Part shown: positions 45,301 through 56,857 of the stretch, in pieces
Layout: the number at the start of each line of letters is the position of its first letter
Numbering within the stretch: position 1 is the stretch's first letter
The notes under the pieces: generated by a model
The model's database searches: none
The model's input: the letters and a program-made list of their open reading frames with translations, nothing else
Told to the model about the DNA's origin: nothing
Program-made: the position numbers and the translations under genes
DNA from: Ectocarpus siliculosus
Lineage: Eukaryota; Sar; Phaeophyceae; Ectocarpales; Ectocarpaceae
Direction: 5' to 3'
Length of the DNA stretch: 64,000 nucleotides
Assembly (NCBI GenBank): GCA_000310025.1
Contig: FN649726.1
Span: forward strand, 3,278,529-3,342,528

Positions 45301-48002
45301 AAAGAAGATTCTAGAAACGTTTTTCGTCGGATGTAAAGATTTACCTCTGTACAGGAGTGGGGCGGGGCGGCACTACAGAACAGATAAAACTAAGCAAAAC
45401 AGGGAGAGGGGCTGACAGCATTGACTAAAAAAGATGTTGAAAACACGGCGAGCTTAGGGTGGTTATCGAAAAGACAGGAAGGGGCTGCTCATCAACCTTC
45501 CGACCTTCAATCTCACACACACGCGCGCAAGTGTTTCTACCCTTGTGGTGGGGGGGGGGGGGTGACACGAACCTTTTTCACGACGGCGCGCTGCGCCTCG
45601 GGGTCGTTCAAGGCCTGGAGAAAAGTAGCGCGGTCGAGCTGGAGCAAGGTGCACTGCTCGAGGCAGATCGCTGTCGCCAGCCGCTTCTCGGGGAGGATGC
45701 TGCCGATGACCTGTGCAGGGTGGTGTTTGTGACAGTTGAAGTGATTTTCCGTGCGTAGAACCGACTCGCGCCGACCAACCGACAAACCCATGGTCTGCGC
45801 ACCAAACTCGAACGACGTGGTGCAATATTTTCCACCTACTGTACTTCGCTTGTAGGTGGTGGTGTCAACAGCTGTGTGTGTTCCCTCGTGTAGTCTGTAG
45901 GCAGCGCGTAAAAAAATAGCAGCAAAAGCAGCAGCACCACACTCACGTGCCCTGAGTTGAACTCTCCAGTATAGTGGACAACTCCTTGCTTGTCTGTCGA
46001 GCGGACGCCAATCCGTCCGTCGAGAATAAGCCAAAGCTGAATACCAAGCAAGTGGCAAAAGAACAGTCGACATCAATGGTTGTGCTATATCCGTGGTGGA
46101 AGCAAAACATGCAATGAAGTCGGCTCTTGTACGAGACGGATGAGGAGATCCACGCGTCCAGCAAGGAAACAACGACAATAACGTTACAACAGGAAAACTT
46201 CACAACGAGATCGTGCACACCTCATGCCATATAGTCTAAGTTGTGCTATGCCGTTTTCCATACCGTTTCTTGTTTATCGCCTTGGCGGAAGAGTATCTGG
46301 CCCTCCTGACGGTTGGCGAGATCAAGCATCCAGAGCAGCTTTCTTCGGAAGACCGGGTCTAGAGAACCTATGAGAGGGACTGCGCCGAGAAGGTCGAAGA
46401 CGCATCTGCCTTTCCCACAAAAAAACGTACAAAGACAACTGGTCACGACTTGGAGGTGCGCACGGAAGAAACTACTGTAGGTATTTCAAATAGGCCGGTG
46501 TGGGTGTATTACATACTGTAACGGGCGTGTCGGAGTATGGCGTCACTGCCATATCAGTCAGCTAGTGATATATTGTCTACCCTGTCCCTCCGGTTTTCTC
46601 CAGATTTTCTGTGGGAAATCGGCGAGATATGCATGGGACCGTATCCAGGAGGGAAGGAAGCAATACTCTGTGACATTCCAGGGCGGAGGCAGTAGTCGAC
46701 GACTGACGACTCCCGTCGACTGCGCCGCTGAATAAGTTAGTTGTCCCTTTTCCTTTGCCAAGATTGCGCCTCCACCGCTGTGAAAATCCTTAGGCACAGC
46801 AGTGTGTACCTGTTGATATTTCATTTTTTCACCCAACGTCCATAGGTTGTACAAGGCCAAGGATCAATTTGCACCACAGCAGTGAGTGGTGGTTATAACC
46901 GACCTGAGATTGAAAACTCGCCTTGTCACGTTCACAACTCTTTTGCACACCACCTAACACTTGCAGTTGCAAATCCTCCTCGCGGAAGCAATCGCTTTAC
47001 TACATGTACATTGACATCTACCAGGTGACTGTAGTACCGCATATAGATCTTCATCACCTGCAGTTCTCTTCGACCCAGTCCCAGCCATGCCCGGCGGCGA
47101 CAGCTGCAGCGGCGGCGGCTGCGTCCTCCCCCTTCTCTTCTAACACCCTCCTGACGTAGCGCAGAAAGCTTAGCGCCTCTTGGCACCGCGCTCTCATAGC
47201 GATCATGGCAATAGTCTTCGCAGTGAGAGCACCTTCGTCGTTCTTGTCATCGTCGATGTTGCTGGGCAGGGGCAGCACCACTCTTCTTCCGGCTTGATGA
47301 CGCGCGTCAGCGACACCGGCGATGCCGACCGGGATGGCGGGCGTGATCAAGCGATGGTGCTCGTTCTCGACTTTATGCTCCTCTTGTTGTTGTTGGAGAC
47401 ATCTGATCAGAATCTTCTTGAACACAGCGAAGTACAACAGTAAGTAGTCGAAGGATCAGAGACACACACACCAAAACGGACGTACCAGGAAGAGAAATGC
47501 GTTCCGACCGATACAACGGCAACGTATGCAGTATGTGTGTGAATGGCTCATGGCAACGCGCGGTGGCAAACACCTGAAACAATTCAACGACGACAAGCCT
47601 CGGACACCATTTAAGTGCACCGCGCGGCACTTTAATCGTCGTGTACTGGATCACCTGTCGCATCATCCCGTACCACTGCTGCGACGAGGCGGACTGGACG
47701 GGCGTCGAGGTCGTCAGACGGGAAACATCATACGCATCACCGGTGGCGGTGGCAGCGGCGGCGGCGGTGGCAGCGGCTGCAGCCAGGTGTCTCCTGGCGG
47801 CTTCCTTGACCGCCCTCTGCCGCCGGAACCCGGTTCGAAGGGATTTTTCCTGAATACTCGAGGAGCGGCTCGGTTCTGGAGGCGGTCGCTGCTGCGGTCT
47901 CGAAGTCACTGATGGCCGTGATGATTGTCGTTGTTGCTGCTCACTCTGTCGAGGAGGAAGAGGTTTGTACACGCTGCTGGTGTCGCTAGTGATGTCACTC
48001 AT
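42358..48002 (-). CDS. Protein with two cyclic-nucleotide-binding domains (about 894 aa)
   Basis: Probable cAMP/cGMP-responsive regulator; no kinase or channel domain is visible. Exons on the minus strand: 47574-48002, 47058-47416, 46264-46405, 45947-46036, 45573-45710, 43972-45105, 43434-43544, 42358-42639; every phase agrees. The Ser/Gln-rich N-terminus is followed by CNB1, spread over exons 3-5 (LFRQGDKQET | LWLILDGRIGV, EFNSGH, VIGSILPEKRLATAICLEQC, LLQLDRATFLQAL). CNB2 opens exon 6 (SLFKGLGERDLDRLVSVFHH, ILE-type core GDVLCREGERVDYLYLVQRG). It is then split by a low-complexity insertion of about 190 residues (poly-Asp, Thr-Glu repeats, Gln/His), resuming at YFDLGVVGRREFVGE. The C-terminus is a charged, probably helical tail (MKEREWKAGALAARLRKQIA). 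The phosphate-binding Arg/Ala signature is not clearly preserved, so ligand binding is uncertain. Confidence 0.83.
44745..44812. repeat. Coding hexanucleotide repeat (GTCTCC)n
   Basis: About eleven GTCTCC/CGTCTC units encode alternating Glu-Thr on the minus strand, inside the insertion of the second CNB domain. Nearby GAT/ATC triplet runs (44380-44415, 44865-44925) encode poly-Asp or lie in other frames. Confidence 0.9.
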
Positions 48003-49774
48003 TTTGCAGAGGTCACGCACAGGCACACCTGTCAGTATTGGAGGGGGCTGTCGTCAGCAGCCAAGCGATATATCGGCAGCAGGGCAACAAACACAGCACT
48101 CAAGCCCTAAACCTTCACACTTCAAACTCGGTGCACGACGATCTACGGTCGGAATCTCCAGTATCTACGAAGATTTATTGTTTAAACGAAAAAAGAACCT
48201 GCCGAGCCGTGCTGTTGGGGGCTATACCCCACTACAGTAGTCTACCCCACAGAGAAAACAAGAAACGAGCCTCTACACTAATGCATCTATGCGTGTACAC
48301 AGCAGCACATGATGATCTGTGAACAAACATGACCGGAAGAATGAGTTCGTTTTATAGTTTTATTGGCTGAACAACATCCAGGGTTGATACTGCGACGACT
48401 GCGAGGGGGCAGCATGTTGAGCGCTTCATTGCACCCATGGATTGACGAATCGCTTGTCAATGCCCCCTATCACGTGTGGCGGAGTCAAAGGTTTTGTTGG
48501 CACGCTCTTTTTTTCAAGTGTCTTCGTGGGGGGTTGGATGCTAACGTGGGTATGTGCGTGGCATTACATGATGTATCGTCTGCCTTCGGTGGTAGTCTAC
48601 GTGGTATCCTCGAAAACTTTTGGCCAGAGGGTCAAGCTTCCGAACCCCAGCGTAAGCGAGCTCTCCTTGCAAAGTAAGTTTTTCTCTTGCTTCCGTTCCT
48701 GGCCTGCGTGGAAAGTGCTAGAGCAAGCAAAACCACTAGACCTGCACACCCACCGGTGTAACTAAATTAATCATCTGGCGCACACCACAACACTCAATAA
48801 CCACACTGCCCACGTTTATTTACACCACGGCTTCTCTGACCACAAAGTAGCCGAACTACTAATACCAGTCTTTTGAAGCACCTCGACTACAAACTGCACC
48901 TAAACCCCGTACCCACGGGCCACACCGTAGGTAAGCTAGCCCAGCAAACAGGGGGTGCAAGCATATCCAACACTGACCCCAAACTCTTCCGGGCAAATAG
49001 CCCTAAACCTGACCTATCCTGACCAGCACGACACCGGCAGGACACAACAGCACTGTGTATCTAATAGCTCAAGAACCAATGTACACTCCATTGACTGGTC
49101 TGAAAGCTTCCTCACGCTTCAGTCCTAGCAGGATACGTTTTGATTACGTTATGGGTAGAATACTCATGGCTGGTGTGCCTCCTTCAGACGCACTCAAGAC
49201 TCCGCTCCCGCTCCCGCCGACTCACCTCACCCCCCGCTCCCGGCTTCCGCCGTCAAACACGTGTACGTCGGAATCTTTCGTCAATCGCACGCACTACAAT
49301 CACGCATCGCCAGGTATGCATCACGGGTCATGTGGTTGTGGCCAACGTCCACCGCACGTACAAGCATCGCTTAAAAGGTAAGGCGGACTTTGGCCATACA
49401 ACCACATTATTAGCTGACTCATGTGACCAAGCTTCCTGCAAGCATGTGCTAAACATGTGGCGTTTCCAGGTCCCTAGTATCCATACCCGCCAGAATTTTC
49501 AAGGGGGCGCCGGGGGGGTGGGGGGGGGGCACTGGGTTTCGCACAAACAAACCCTGCCGAAACTCGTCTCTCTCTCGCCATATGAAGTCCGCTCGTGGAA
49601 AAAATGAAAAGATGGCATCCTAGAATCCACCCCTCCCATTTCTTCACACAGGCTTTGTTCGCGCCCATCACGTCTGCGCCGCGCCAAGTTACCGCTCACC
49701 GTGCCACCGCCCGACGGCCAGCATGCGACCGAAACACGCCATTTAGTCTACGACACCCTTGGAACATCTTCTGC
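48003..49774. other. Intergenic, no supported gene
   Basis: A plus-strand frame near 48480-48680 encodes hydrophobic stretches (GTLFFSSVFVGGWMLTWVCA) and ends at a GTAAGT donor-like site. No partner exon or family was recognised. Otherwise featureless. The 5' region of the cyclic-nucleotide-binding gene begins just right of 48002. Confidence 0.4.
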
Positions 49775-52700
49775 TCACACTCTGCTGCTGACGGAATGGA
49801 ACTGCAGCGTGATGTAACGCACGCCTTCATTCGCTGCTGCTGCTGCTGCCGCCGCCGCCGCCGCCGCCGTTGCCGCCGCTGCGTCTGCTGCGGCAGGTGC
49901 TGGTGTGGGCGGTTCTTTTGACGCCGTCCCCGAAACTGTGCCTGATGCTGTTTCTTGTCCGCCTTCATGCCGGCGAGGCGTGCTTGTCCGGACTTCGACC
50001 CCGGTCGGTTTCCGTTCGCTGCCACGGGGTGCCACCACTGCCGCCGCTGCCGCTGCAGCCGAAGCCAGCGTAGTTGCCCCGACCACCACCGGCGAGGTAC
50101 CATTCGTCGTGAGGGGGGCCGTCGCGATGACCGCCCGCTTCCCCACCGCCTGCTGTACTCGAGTGAAGCCGGACACCTCCGCCGGGGACAGCTCGTCGTT
50201 GGCCCCCCGGCTAACGATCACGGCGGCGATTGAGTGGCGCTCTGTTGGAGGACCTTTCAAGACGGGACAAACGGGAAACGCAAATAGGTGTCGCGTGTGG
50301 CATACAACAGGTGTTAGCCACTAGAATATCGCGCAGTGAAAACGGGAAAAGTCATCAAAATACAAATCAGCTATTCTTGTGCTTCAAGGGTAATCGAGAG
50401 ACTGGAACGGGGCATTCCACGAATATCTCCGCACCCCTCCTAGACGTGTTTGACTCTGAACTTGTTCCGTACTTGGACTGAGCCTGAAGTCTCACGATGG
50501 GAGCTCATTCCTACTGGCGAGCATCCCAGGAGGTAGGAAAAAAAAGGTGAGATCGTTGCTTCAGAGTCAAGACAAAGACAAAAACAACGAGATCAACAAC
50601 AACAACAACACTCCAGTGTAGTCCCGTCCTCACCGTTGTACACCACGAAGTCCGCGGCGTAATTACTCCCGCTGGCCGGGCACAATCCCTTGGCCCACAG
50701 ATCCTCGAACACGGCCATTGACTTTGTCTCTACCGCGGTCTCAGGAAATCGCCATTCCGAGTCCAACAAGCGCGGTGGGTCATGACAGACCTTCTTAGTG
50801 GTCATCGGTACGTTCGCCTCCTTTGCATCGGAGCGGTGAGGGGGTGGAGGAGGAGGAAGAAGATGGTAAAAAAAACACGAGGGCGAAAAAAAAACAAGGT
50901 GTGTGGGACAGGGGCCCCACGAAGACGAAAATAGCCCGCCCAGTGTTTTGTGACTGTTTTATTGTTAGCGTCGATCGCGTTAACCGACTGACCAATGAGA
51001 AGACGTCAGTCTCAGTGCGGTTGAAAACACAAAACGCTGTGCATGTGTGTCTTTATTATTATTAGTGGCATCGACCGCGCTAACCGGCTGACCAATGAAA
51101 AGACGTCAGTCTTAGTGCGGTTGAAAACACAAAACAACACTTCCAAATGCCATGAATTGGGACCCCACGAGGGGGCGTCATGGGGGAGGCCAAGCTATTG
51201 TCCGGATTAAGGACATAAATGGTAGCAACAGAGGAATAACGCACGCGTCTGCCAAGGCTGCTACCTAGCACTCGGGTTCGTTTTGGAGTATTGTCACCAT
51301 CATCCTCCTTGCTTTCATCGCCATTGTTACAGCTATTTTGTGGCAGTTCTTCTCTACCCCTGAGTCATTTGTTGTGAGGACGGTCATCTAACTCGAAGTT
51401 CTTGCTCTCTTCCACTTCATGTTTGGCCGTTCCCTTGTTCTCCGGTTCCCTCTCCTCCTCCTTCGTTGCTACCAAATAAATTCCCTCCATTGCCACCATC
51501 ACGTTCCGCACTACTAAAGTTTCAACCTAGTGACATTGGTGGAATTTCGTCAATCAGTAACCCGTGGCGTTTGAACACGTCGCGAGTTCGTACTGACAGA
51601 AAGCGAGCTAGCCCGAAAGTGATTCTCCGCCGAATACTAATTGTTCGAGAAGCCTTGAGGTGAAGAAATGCAGACTCGTGGTCAAAATTTCCCATGCAGA
51701 ATTCCTCGTGGGCCAAGATGGTTGCGGGTAGCTACGATTACCCGTTGTGCCTTTGCCAAGGTCACCATACACGCTGTGCTAGCAAGGCAGGAAGAGCAAC
51801 AAGTATGTATGACGGCGGGTGACGTCCATGTCGTGATGCACCTCCCCGCTTGTGCTGCACGTGATACGTGATATGTCGCCGCTGACGGGGCGTGCATGGG
51901 GGTCTTCTAAATGTGCGGTATCACTGCTGCTGCTGTTCCCATCCAAGCATGTCTGCACCGAAAACGTTACCACGATACAGGTTCAGCACTAGCGACAGCG
52001 GCAACAAACCGCAGAGCGTTCCCATCCAAGCAGGTCTGCACCGAAGAACCTATCGCCATAGGTTCAGCACCACGGCAAAAAACGCAGCGATTGCGTGGAA
52101 GAGCGACCGCAACCGCTCACCGCTCTTTGACAAAAAGCAGTGGCTTAGGGTCTACCCTGACTTTGTAGTCCAGAACAGTTCCCTGATGGTTTTGCCTGTG
52201 CTAGAATGCTTGGTGTGTTCTTTTCAGCGAAAGTCAGATGTGCCGCAAATATGCCCTCACCAAAAACATGATAATAGGCTGATGACGCAAGTCAGCAGTC
52301 TCAATGTGCAAGCGATCAGTGCTACGGCAGTAGTACAGCAGTGAGCAAGCAAGGCAACAGAAGCGTGTGCCACCCCTTTGTAACAGGTGTGCAGAGAGTC
52401 TTCAACCAAATGGAAATTGATTCAAAAAGAAATGATAAAAAAGATATCCATGCTATACAATACTGCTGTATTGTTGTGCTGGGCAGGAAACAGAGTAAGC
52501 TAAGGGTGGGGGTATGTGCGCTTTGCAGCATTTTCGTCGATTAACGACGAAACCATAGAGAACTTTAGTACTATTAGTCCGGAACCGTTCCGGGAACCAA
52601 CCGTTCAACAAGACCACAAGCACTGTTCCGGAAACGTTGCGGGAACATTTAGTCTTACCTTGAACTTTTCCTGAGAACGTTCCTGAGAACCGTTCTAGGA

Positions 52701-54070
52701 AATTGTGCACGACCTAGGAAACATTACGAACTGTTACGGAATCTACCGCACCCGTACCTGTGGATTCTTCTACATCATTTTCCTGAAATAGATTTGTCAA
52801 GTTAAAGAATTTTCAACAGCTTATCATACCGAGTTTAGTGTGCCATCTCACGTATACTGAAACCGGTACTGTTTTGTGTTACGAAATCGCTCATGATGTA
52901 CGTGACAGCGTATATTGCTATGTTGTATTCACTAGAATGCCTGTGGCAGCAGTCTCATCAAGTTGCTACTGGTATTTTGAACACATGTTTTCTAAATATA
53001 CAATCGCTGAGCGGTCTTCATTGCCCGATCTCTGCATCAACAACACTGTTGCTACACAAACAACCGCTGAGCGGTCGTGAAGACCTCTGCATCGCCATTG
53101 AGATTGATTCGGGTGGGCTGACTAACCTCTTGTTCTTCGGCGCCCCCGTCGCCGTCGTCTGAATGCCTCTCTTCGAGGGTCTCGTGGCCATGACACCCCG
53201 CCTCCGAGGCGGAGGAGTGGCATGGGTAAAAGACATCGGCGAGGCGTCTGCGTAAGACCAGGGTGGCTTGCTCTGGAGACAGCACGCAAGGAAAGCTGTG
53301 CTCGGGAGACTTGTTGCGAGCACGCCTGTGATTTTGTTTTCGTTTTATGGAGGCGAGTGTTTGGTGTTGTAAGTCCTGGAGAGGGAGTTAGGGATTAGGG
53401 GAGACAACGTAACAGCGGGGTGAAAGAGGGGTTGCGAAAACGCTGCAAGGCGGCAGGCACCTTTTCGGTTAAAAACTAACAGCTTTTGTCACAGCAAGTC
53501 TCTTGATTGAATGGAGAATTCGCGCAACCCGCAAACAAATATTCGGAATCAATATATTCTGTGGAGTATTGAATTAACGGCTATTTTTGAGTCAAGTCTA
53601 GTCTGTTAGGTTGGCTGCCTAGTATGCGGGAACTCTGCACTCCACAGCTGCCACCTTGCCCTGACCTAAATGTCCCACGCCCCCCCGGTATAGCGCATTG
53701 CGTCACGTGCCATCGCATCAAAGCACACGTTTTGCATCGACAGAAGCATGCCACCGATCATACATGCCACGACCGTACATGATGGTCGTCCCGCTGATGA
53801 GAGCCTTTAGCTACTTGCGTGAACCACCACCCCACACCACGCCAGGCTGAATCACAGATCACACCGCGCCAGACGACGCCACACATACCTGACGCCGACA
53901 GGGGTTGCCCAGATGCGATGCTCGGACAGGAGGGTGGCCGCGCTCGCCGGGTCGTACACCAAGACCCTCCCGTCGACGACGTGCACTCGGGGGCGGCGGC
54001 CGCTCCCTCGAGCCGCCGCTCCTGCTGTCAGCTGCTTGCAGGCGCACAGAGCCGGACCGTACGTCAAGCG
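49775..54070 (-). CDS. TSEN34: tRNA-splicing endonuclease subunit Sen34
   Basis: Catalytic subunit that cuts the 3' splice site of intron-containing pre-tRNAs. Exons: about 53889-54070, 53127-53325, about 50634-50793 (or from ATG 50805), and 49775-50253. The N-terminal domain reads RVHVVDGRVLVYDPASAATL and HRIWATPVG, then CVLSPEQATLVLRRRLADVF. The C-terminal nuclease domain reads AVFEDLWAKGLCPASGSNYA, ADFVVYNG | PPTERHSIAAVIV, then RVQQAVGKRAVIATA. Candidate catalytic residues are the Tyr of SNYA, the His of ERHS and the Lys of VGKRA. The C-terminus VRYITLQFHSV matches the family end, after an Ala/Pro-rich insertion. A 2.3-kb intron separates the halves, and a linker exon could be missing there. 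The first visible exon has no ATG, so an upstream exon is needed. Confidence 0.82.
50966..51134. repeat. Tandem direct duplication, about 70 bp, spacing 97 bp
   Basis: The sequence at 50966-51034 (GTTAACCGACTGACCAATGA, then AAGACGTCAGTCT) recurs at 51064-51134 with a few substitutions. It lies in the large intron of the TSEN34 gene. Confidence 0.85.
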
Positions 54071-56857
54071 GGAAAGACGCAGCCGCGTGGGTAAGGACTA
54101 TCGCCCGAGAAGGCGAAAAGGGTAGATGAAAAGATGCCGCTGATAAAGCGTCGGCGTATTATTGGCTCTGCTGTTGTCGCAGAATGTCTACAAAAATACG
54201 CGTGAAAGACTAACACACGTACGCGCAGCACTTCCATCAGGGACTGCGGGAAAGGGGGCGACGGCACGCTCTAGATATCTGAGATCTCAAAGGAAAGTTC
54301 AAGGGGGAAGGTGTTCGTTGTATTGGTCGGGCTTGTCTGTAGTGTCTCCTGTTTATCTTGTCACTGCAAACGTACATGGGTCCGAAGCTCTCGTTGGACT
54401 TGGGGGGTTCTTTTCTCTGGTTTAGTTCGGATCGCACCATGAGAATGCAACCAGTAGGTTATGTTCGGTAGCAGCCGACGTGCAAGTCGAGGGGCCCCCG
54501 TTTGGTGCGGGGAGTTGCAGCCCCAACACACACCTGCACGACGATGGGCCGGCTGCATTCTTCGCTGCGAACACGACAGCACATAAGGTATATATTTGTT
54601 CTATAACGGTCGAAAGGTTGCACACACGTCGATCACGAAACTATTTGTCACTGTTGCTGTTCTTGGCGGTTGTGATCTTGAGATGGGCGAGTTTAGGGGG
54701 GAGCCGAGCGGAAGAATCGGCCTTTCAGAAGCTACAAACACCACTGTTGACTCTGTCGCTGTGTCCCTCCATAAGTGACGGTTTCGTGTCGGATGGCGAA
54801 TTACTGGCTCTATTGGACTGTTCGACTGCAGAGCATGTTGTTGGTTCTGTGTGTTTGAGCGGTGAGCCGTGTGACGTTCACTCCTCCATCTCTCTCTCTG
54901 CGTTGCTTTATTCTCCCTTCTCGCCCTCGGCGGCGGAATGCAACCGATAGCACACAAAACATAACATTATCAGCTATTCGATCTGCATGGGATCGGCGTT
55001 AATGGACTCGGTTGCACCAACAGATTCTCTGTGGATGATGGTATCACGTCTTTTCTCCGACTGGTACAGAGCAATTTCCTGCAGGATTCGAGCTTACGTT
55101 CCAAACTTCAACTTTCTGAGTGCCCCTCCCCTCCCTCCCCCCCTGCAAAATCGATGAAGCGCACTCGAGTGGGCGGGCACTCAAGTATTTTGAAATTGGA
55201 AAAAATATCGTGGGTCAGACAGATCTCTACCATGTACGGGATCTACCGTGAAGTGTGTGTAGTAGTAGTCCCATCTATTCTGGGACCAGTCTACACACGT
55301 TTCGGTGCATATGTTTGGCGTATCAGCCAGGGTCACACAGGAGAAAAGGTCACACAGCTTTCCGACCCTACAAAAAGCTCCCGTTCGGGAGCAACGTGGC
55401 TTGCCTCCTGGGGGCGACCCATAAGGACATGTCCAATGTCATCACGGTTGCGTCGTTGCATCTGAACGTTCGGTAGTGCCGTTTTCCGCACAACCTGAAT
55501 AATTTGCGTCATTTTTTTTTTTTTTTGTCTTCACACTTATAACCGTTCCGGTCTCCGCTCAGTACATTCTAATGTCCGTACTGGTCCAATAGACACATGG
55601 GGAGTGAAGGTGTGCTTTGAAGGCTAGCGGTATATTTGCCGCAGATCCTACTGCTGTAGCCCGCTGCGTAAGATCTGTTGCTCATGGAGTGTGGGAACAC
55701 GCGTGTGCGTCGTGCAGGAGCCAAACGTCTTCCTTCCTGTTCATGAAAAACAGTCAGTATTTCTTGCGAAGGCTTTTGGTTAGGAATGCCTCCCCGCGTA
55801 GAGAGAGTCGGGGCGACTGTGGGCGCCGATTGCACGTGCCACGGATGCCTGGCAGTCATCGGGTACGCGCGTAAATTCACCGACGAGCTCCCTGCGTGCC
55901 TGAGAAGGAACCATGAAAAAACCTTCCCCGCCACGAGAGGAAGCTGCGCGCCGAGAAGCACGAATAGTCGCCTGTTTTGTATGCCCACCTCCTGGGATGC
56001 GTTTAGTTTTCTGTGGTGAGAACGTTCAGCCGTCCATTTCCCTCGTTGACCATTAAAAAGAGAGAGCATCGAACTCCAACCTGCTATGCTACAACTGCTA
56101 CAATCATGTGTCTAGACTACTGTACAGAGTACGTTTCGGGCTGAATCCACCCGGGGACCCGGGGTGACCACATATGATGAAGAGTGCCGGTGGTGCAATC
56201 AGCGTATGATAGTGTAGATGGCGATGTATGACTCCTCGGGCAGCTATATGTAGTCTATGGGGTACCAAAACGAAGAACGTTCAAACAATGCCACCCGGTA
56301 CAACTATTAATTTATGTATACACAGAGAAGACCTGCCACTGGCTGCGTACCTCGTTTGGAATGTACAGCAGCAGATAAATATATCTACTTCTATTCTGTA
56401 GATGGACACTGACACTTTATTTTCTTTGCCTTCAAGCGTCGATGCAATGGGGATGCAATGGGGGTGCCCAAGCGACTTGCATGGCACCCCTCACAAGAAT
56501 TCCAGCAACATGTACAATCAGGGTGAAACCATCAATCAATGAACCTCACCATGAGTCACTGCTGCGCGCGGGTAGGCAGGGATTGAGGTGCTGTTGCAGT
56601 GCAAGTGGTGCTGGCGCGTGCGGAGGGATTTCATGGGGGGGGCTCGCAAAGGATGTTAACTTCTCACCCACTACGCAAACACGGACGGAGCCCCACCGGG
56701 GAAAGCGAGCGCCGAGCCCGACACCCGACACAAGCCTCGCGAGGCGGACACAACAAGTACAAGCAGCGCGGCCCGTAGAGGTGCAGGGTTACCCCCCGCC
56801 ACGGTGGGTGTTTGGATAGGAAGAACACTCCATCTGCTCAATTTACCGCATGCGAAC
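54071..56857. other. Intergenic between divergent genes, no supported gene
   Basis: The region should hold the missing first exon of TSEN34 (minus) and the promoter of the RING-CH gene (plus). Frames at 54480-54950 and 55031-55465 (plus) are open but unrecognised. Confidence 0.4.

Noticed and set aside
48442-48765. Hydrophobic plus-strand frame ending at a GTAAGT
   Set aside because: It could be an exon of a membrane protein, but no family, no partner exon and no conserved motif were found.
50593-50805. Separate short gene starting at ATG 50805
   Set aside because: The frame joins in matching phase to the exon at 49775-50253 and completes a TSEN34 nuclease domain, with the N-terminal domain found upstream at 53.1-54.1 kb.
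55031-55476. 144-codon plus-strand frame upstream of the RING-CH gene
   Set aside because: No domain or splice partner was found, and its composition is not clearly coding.
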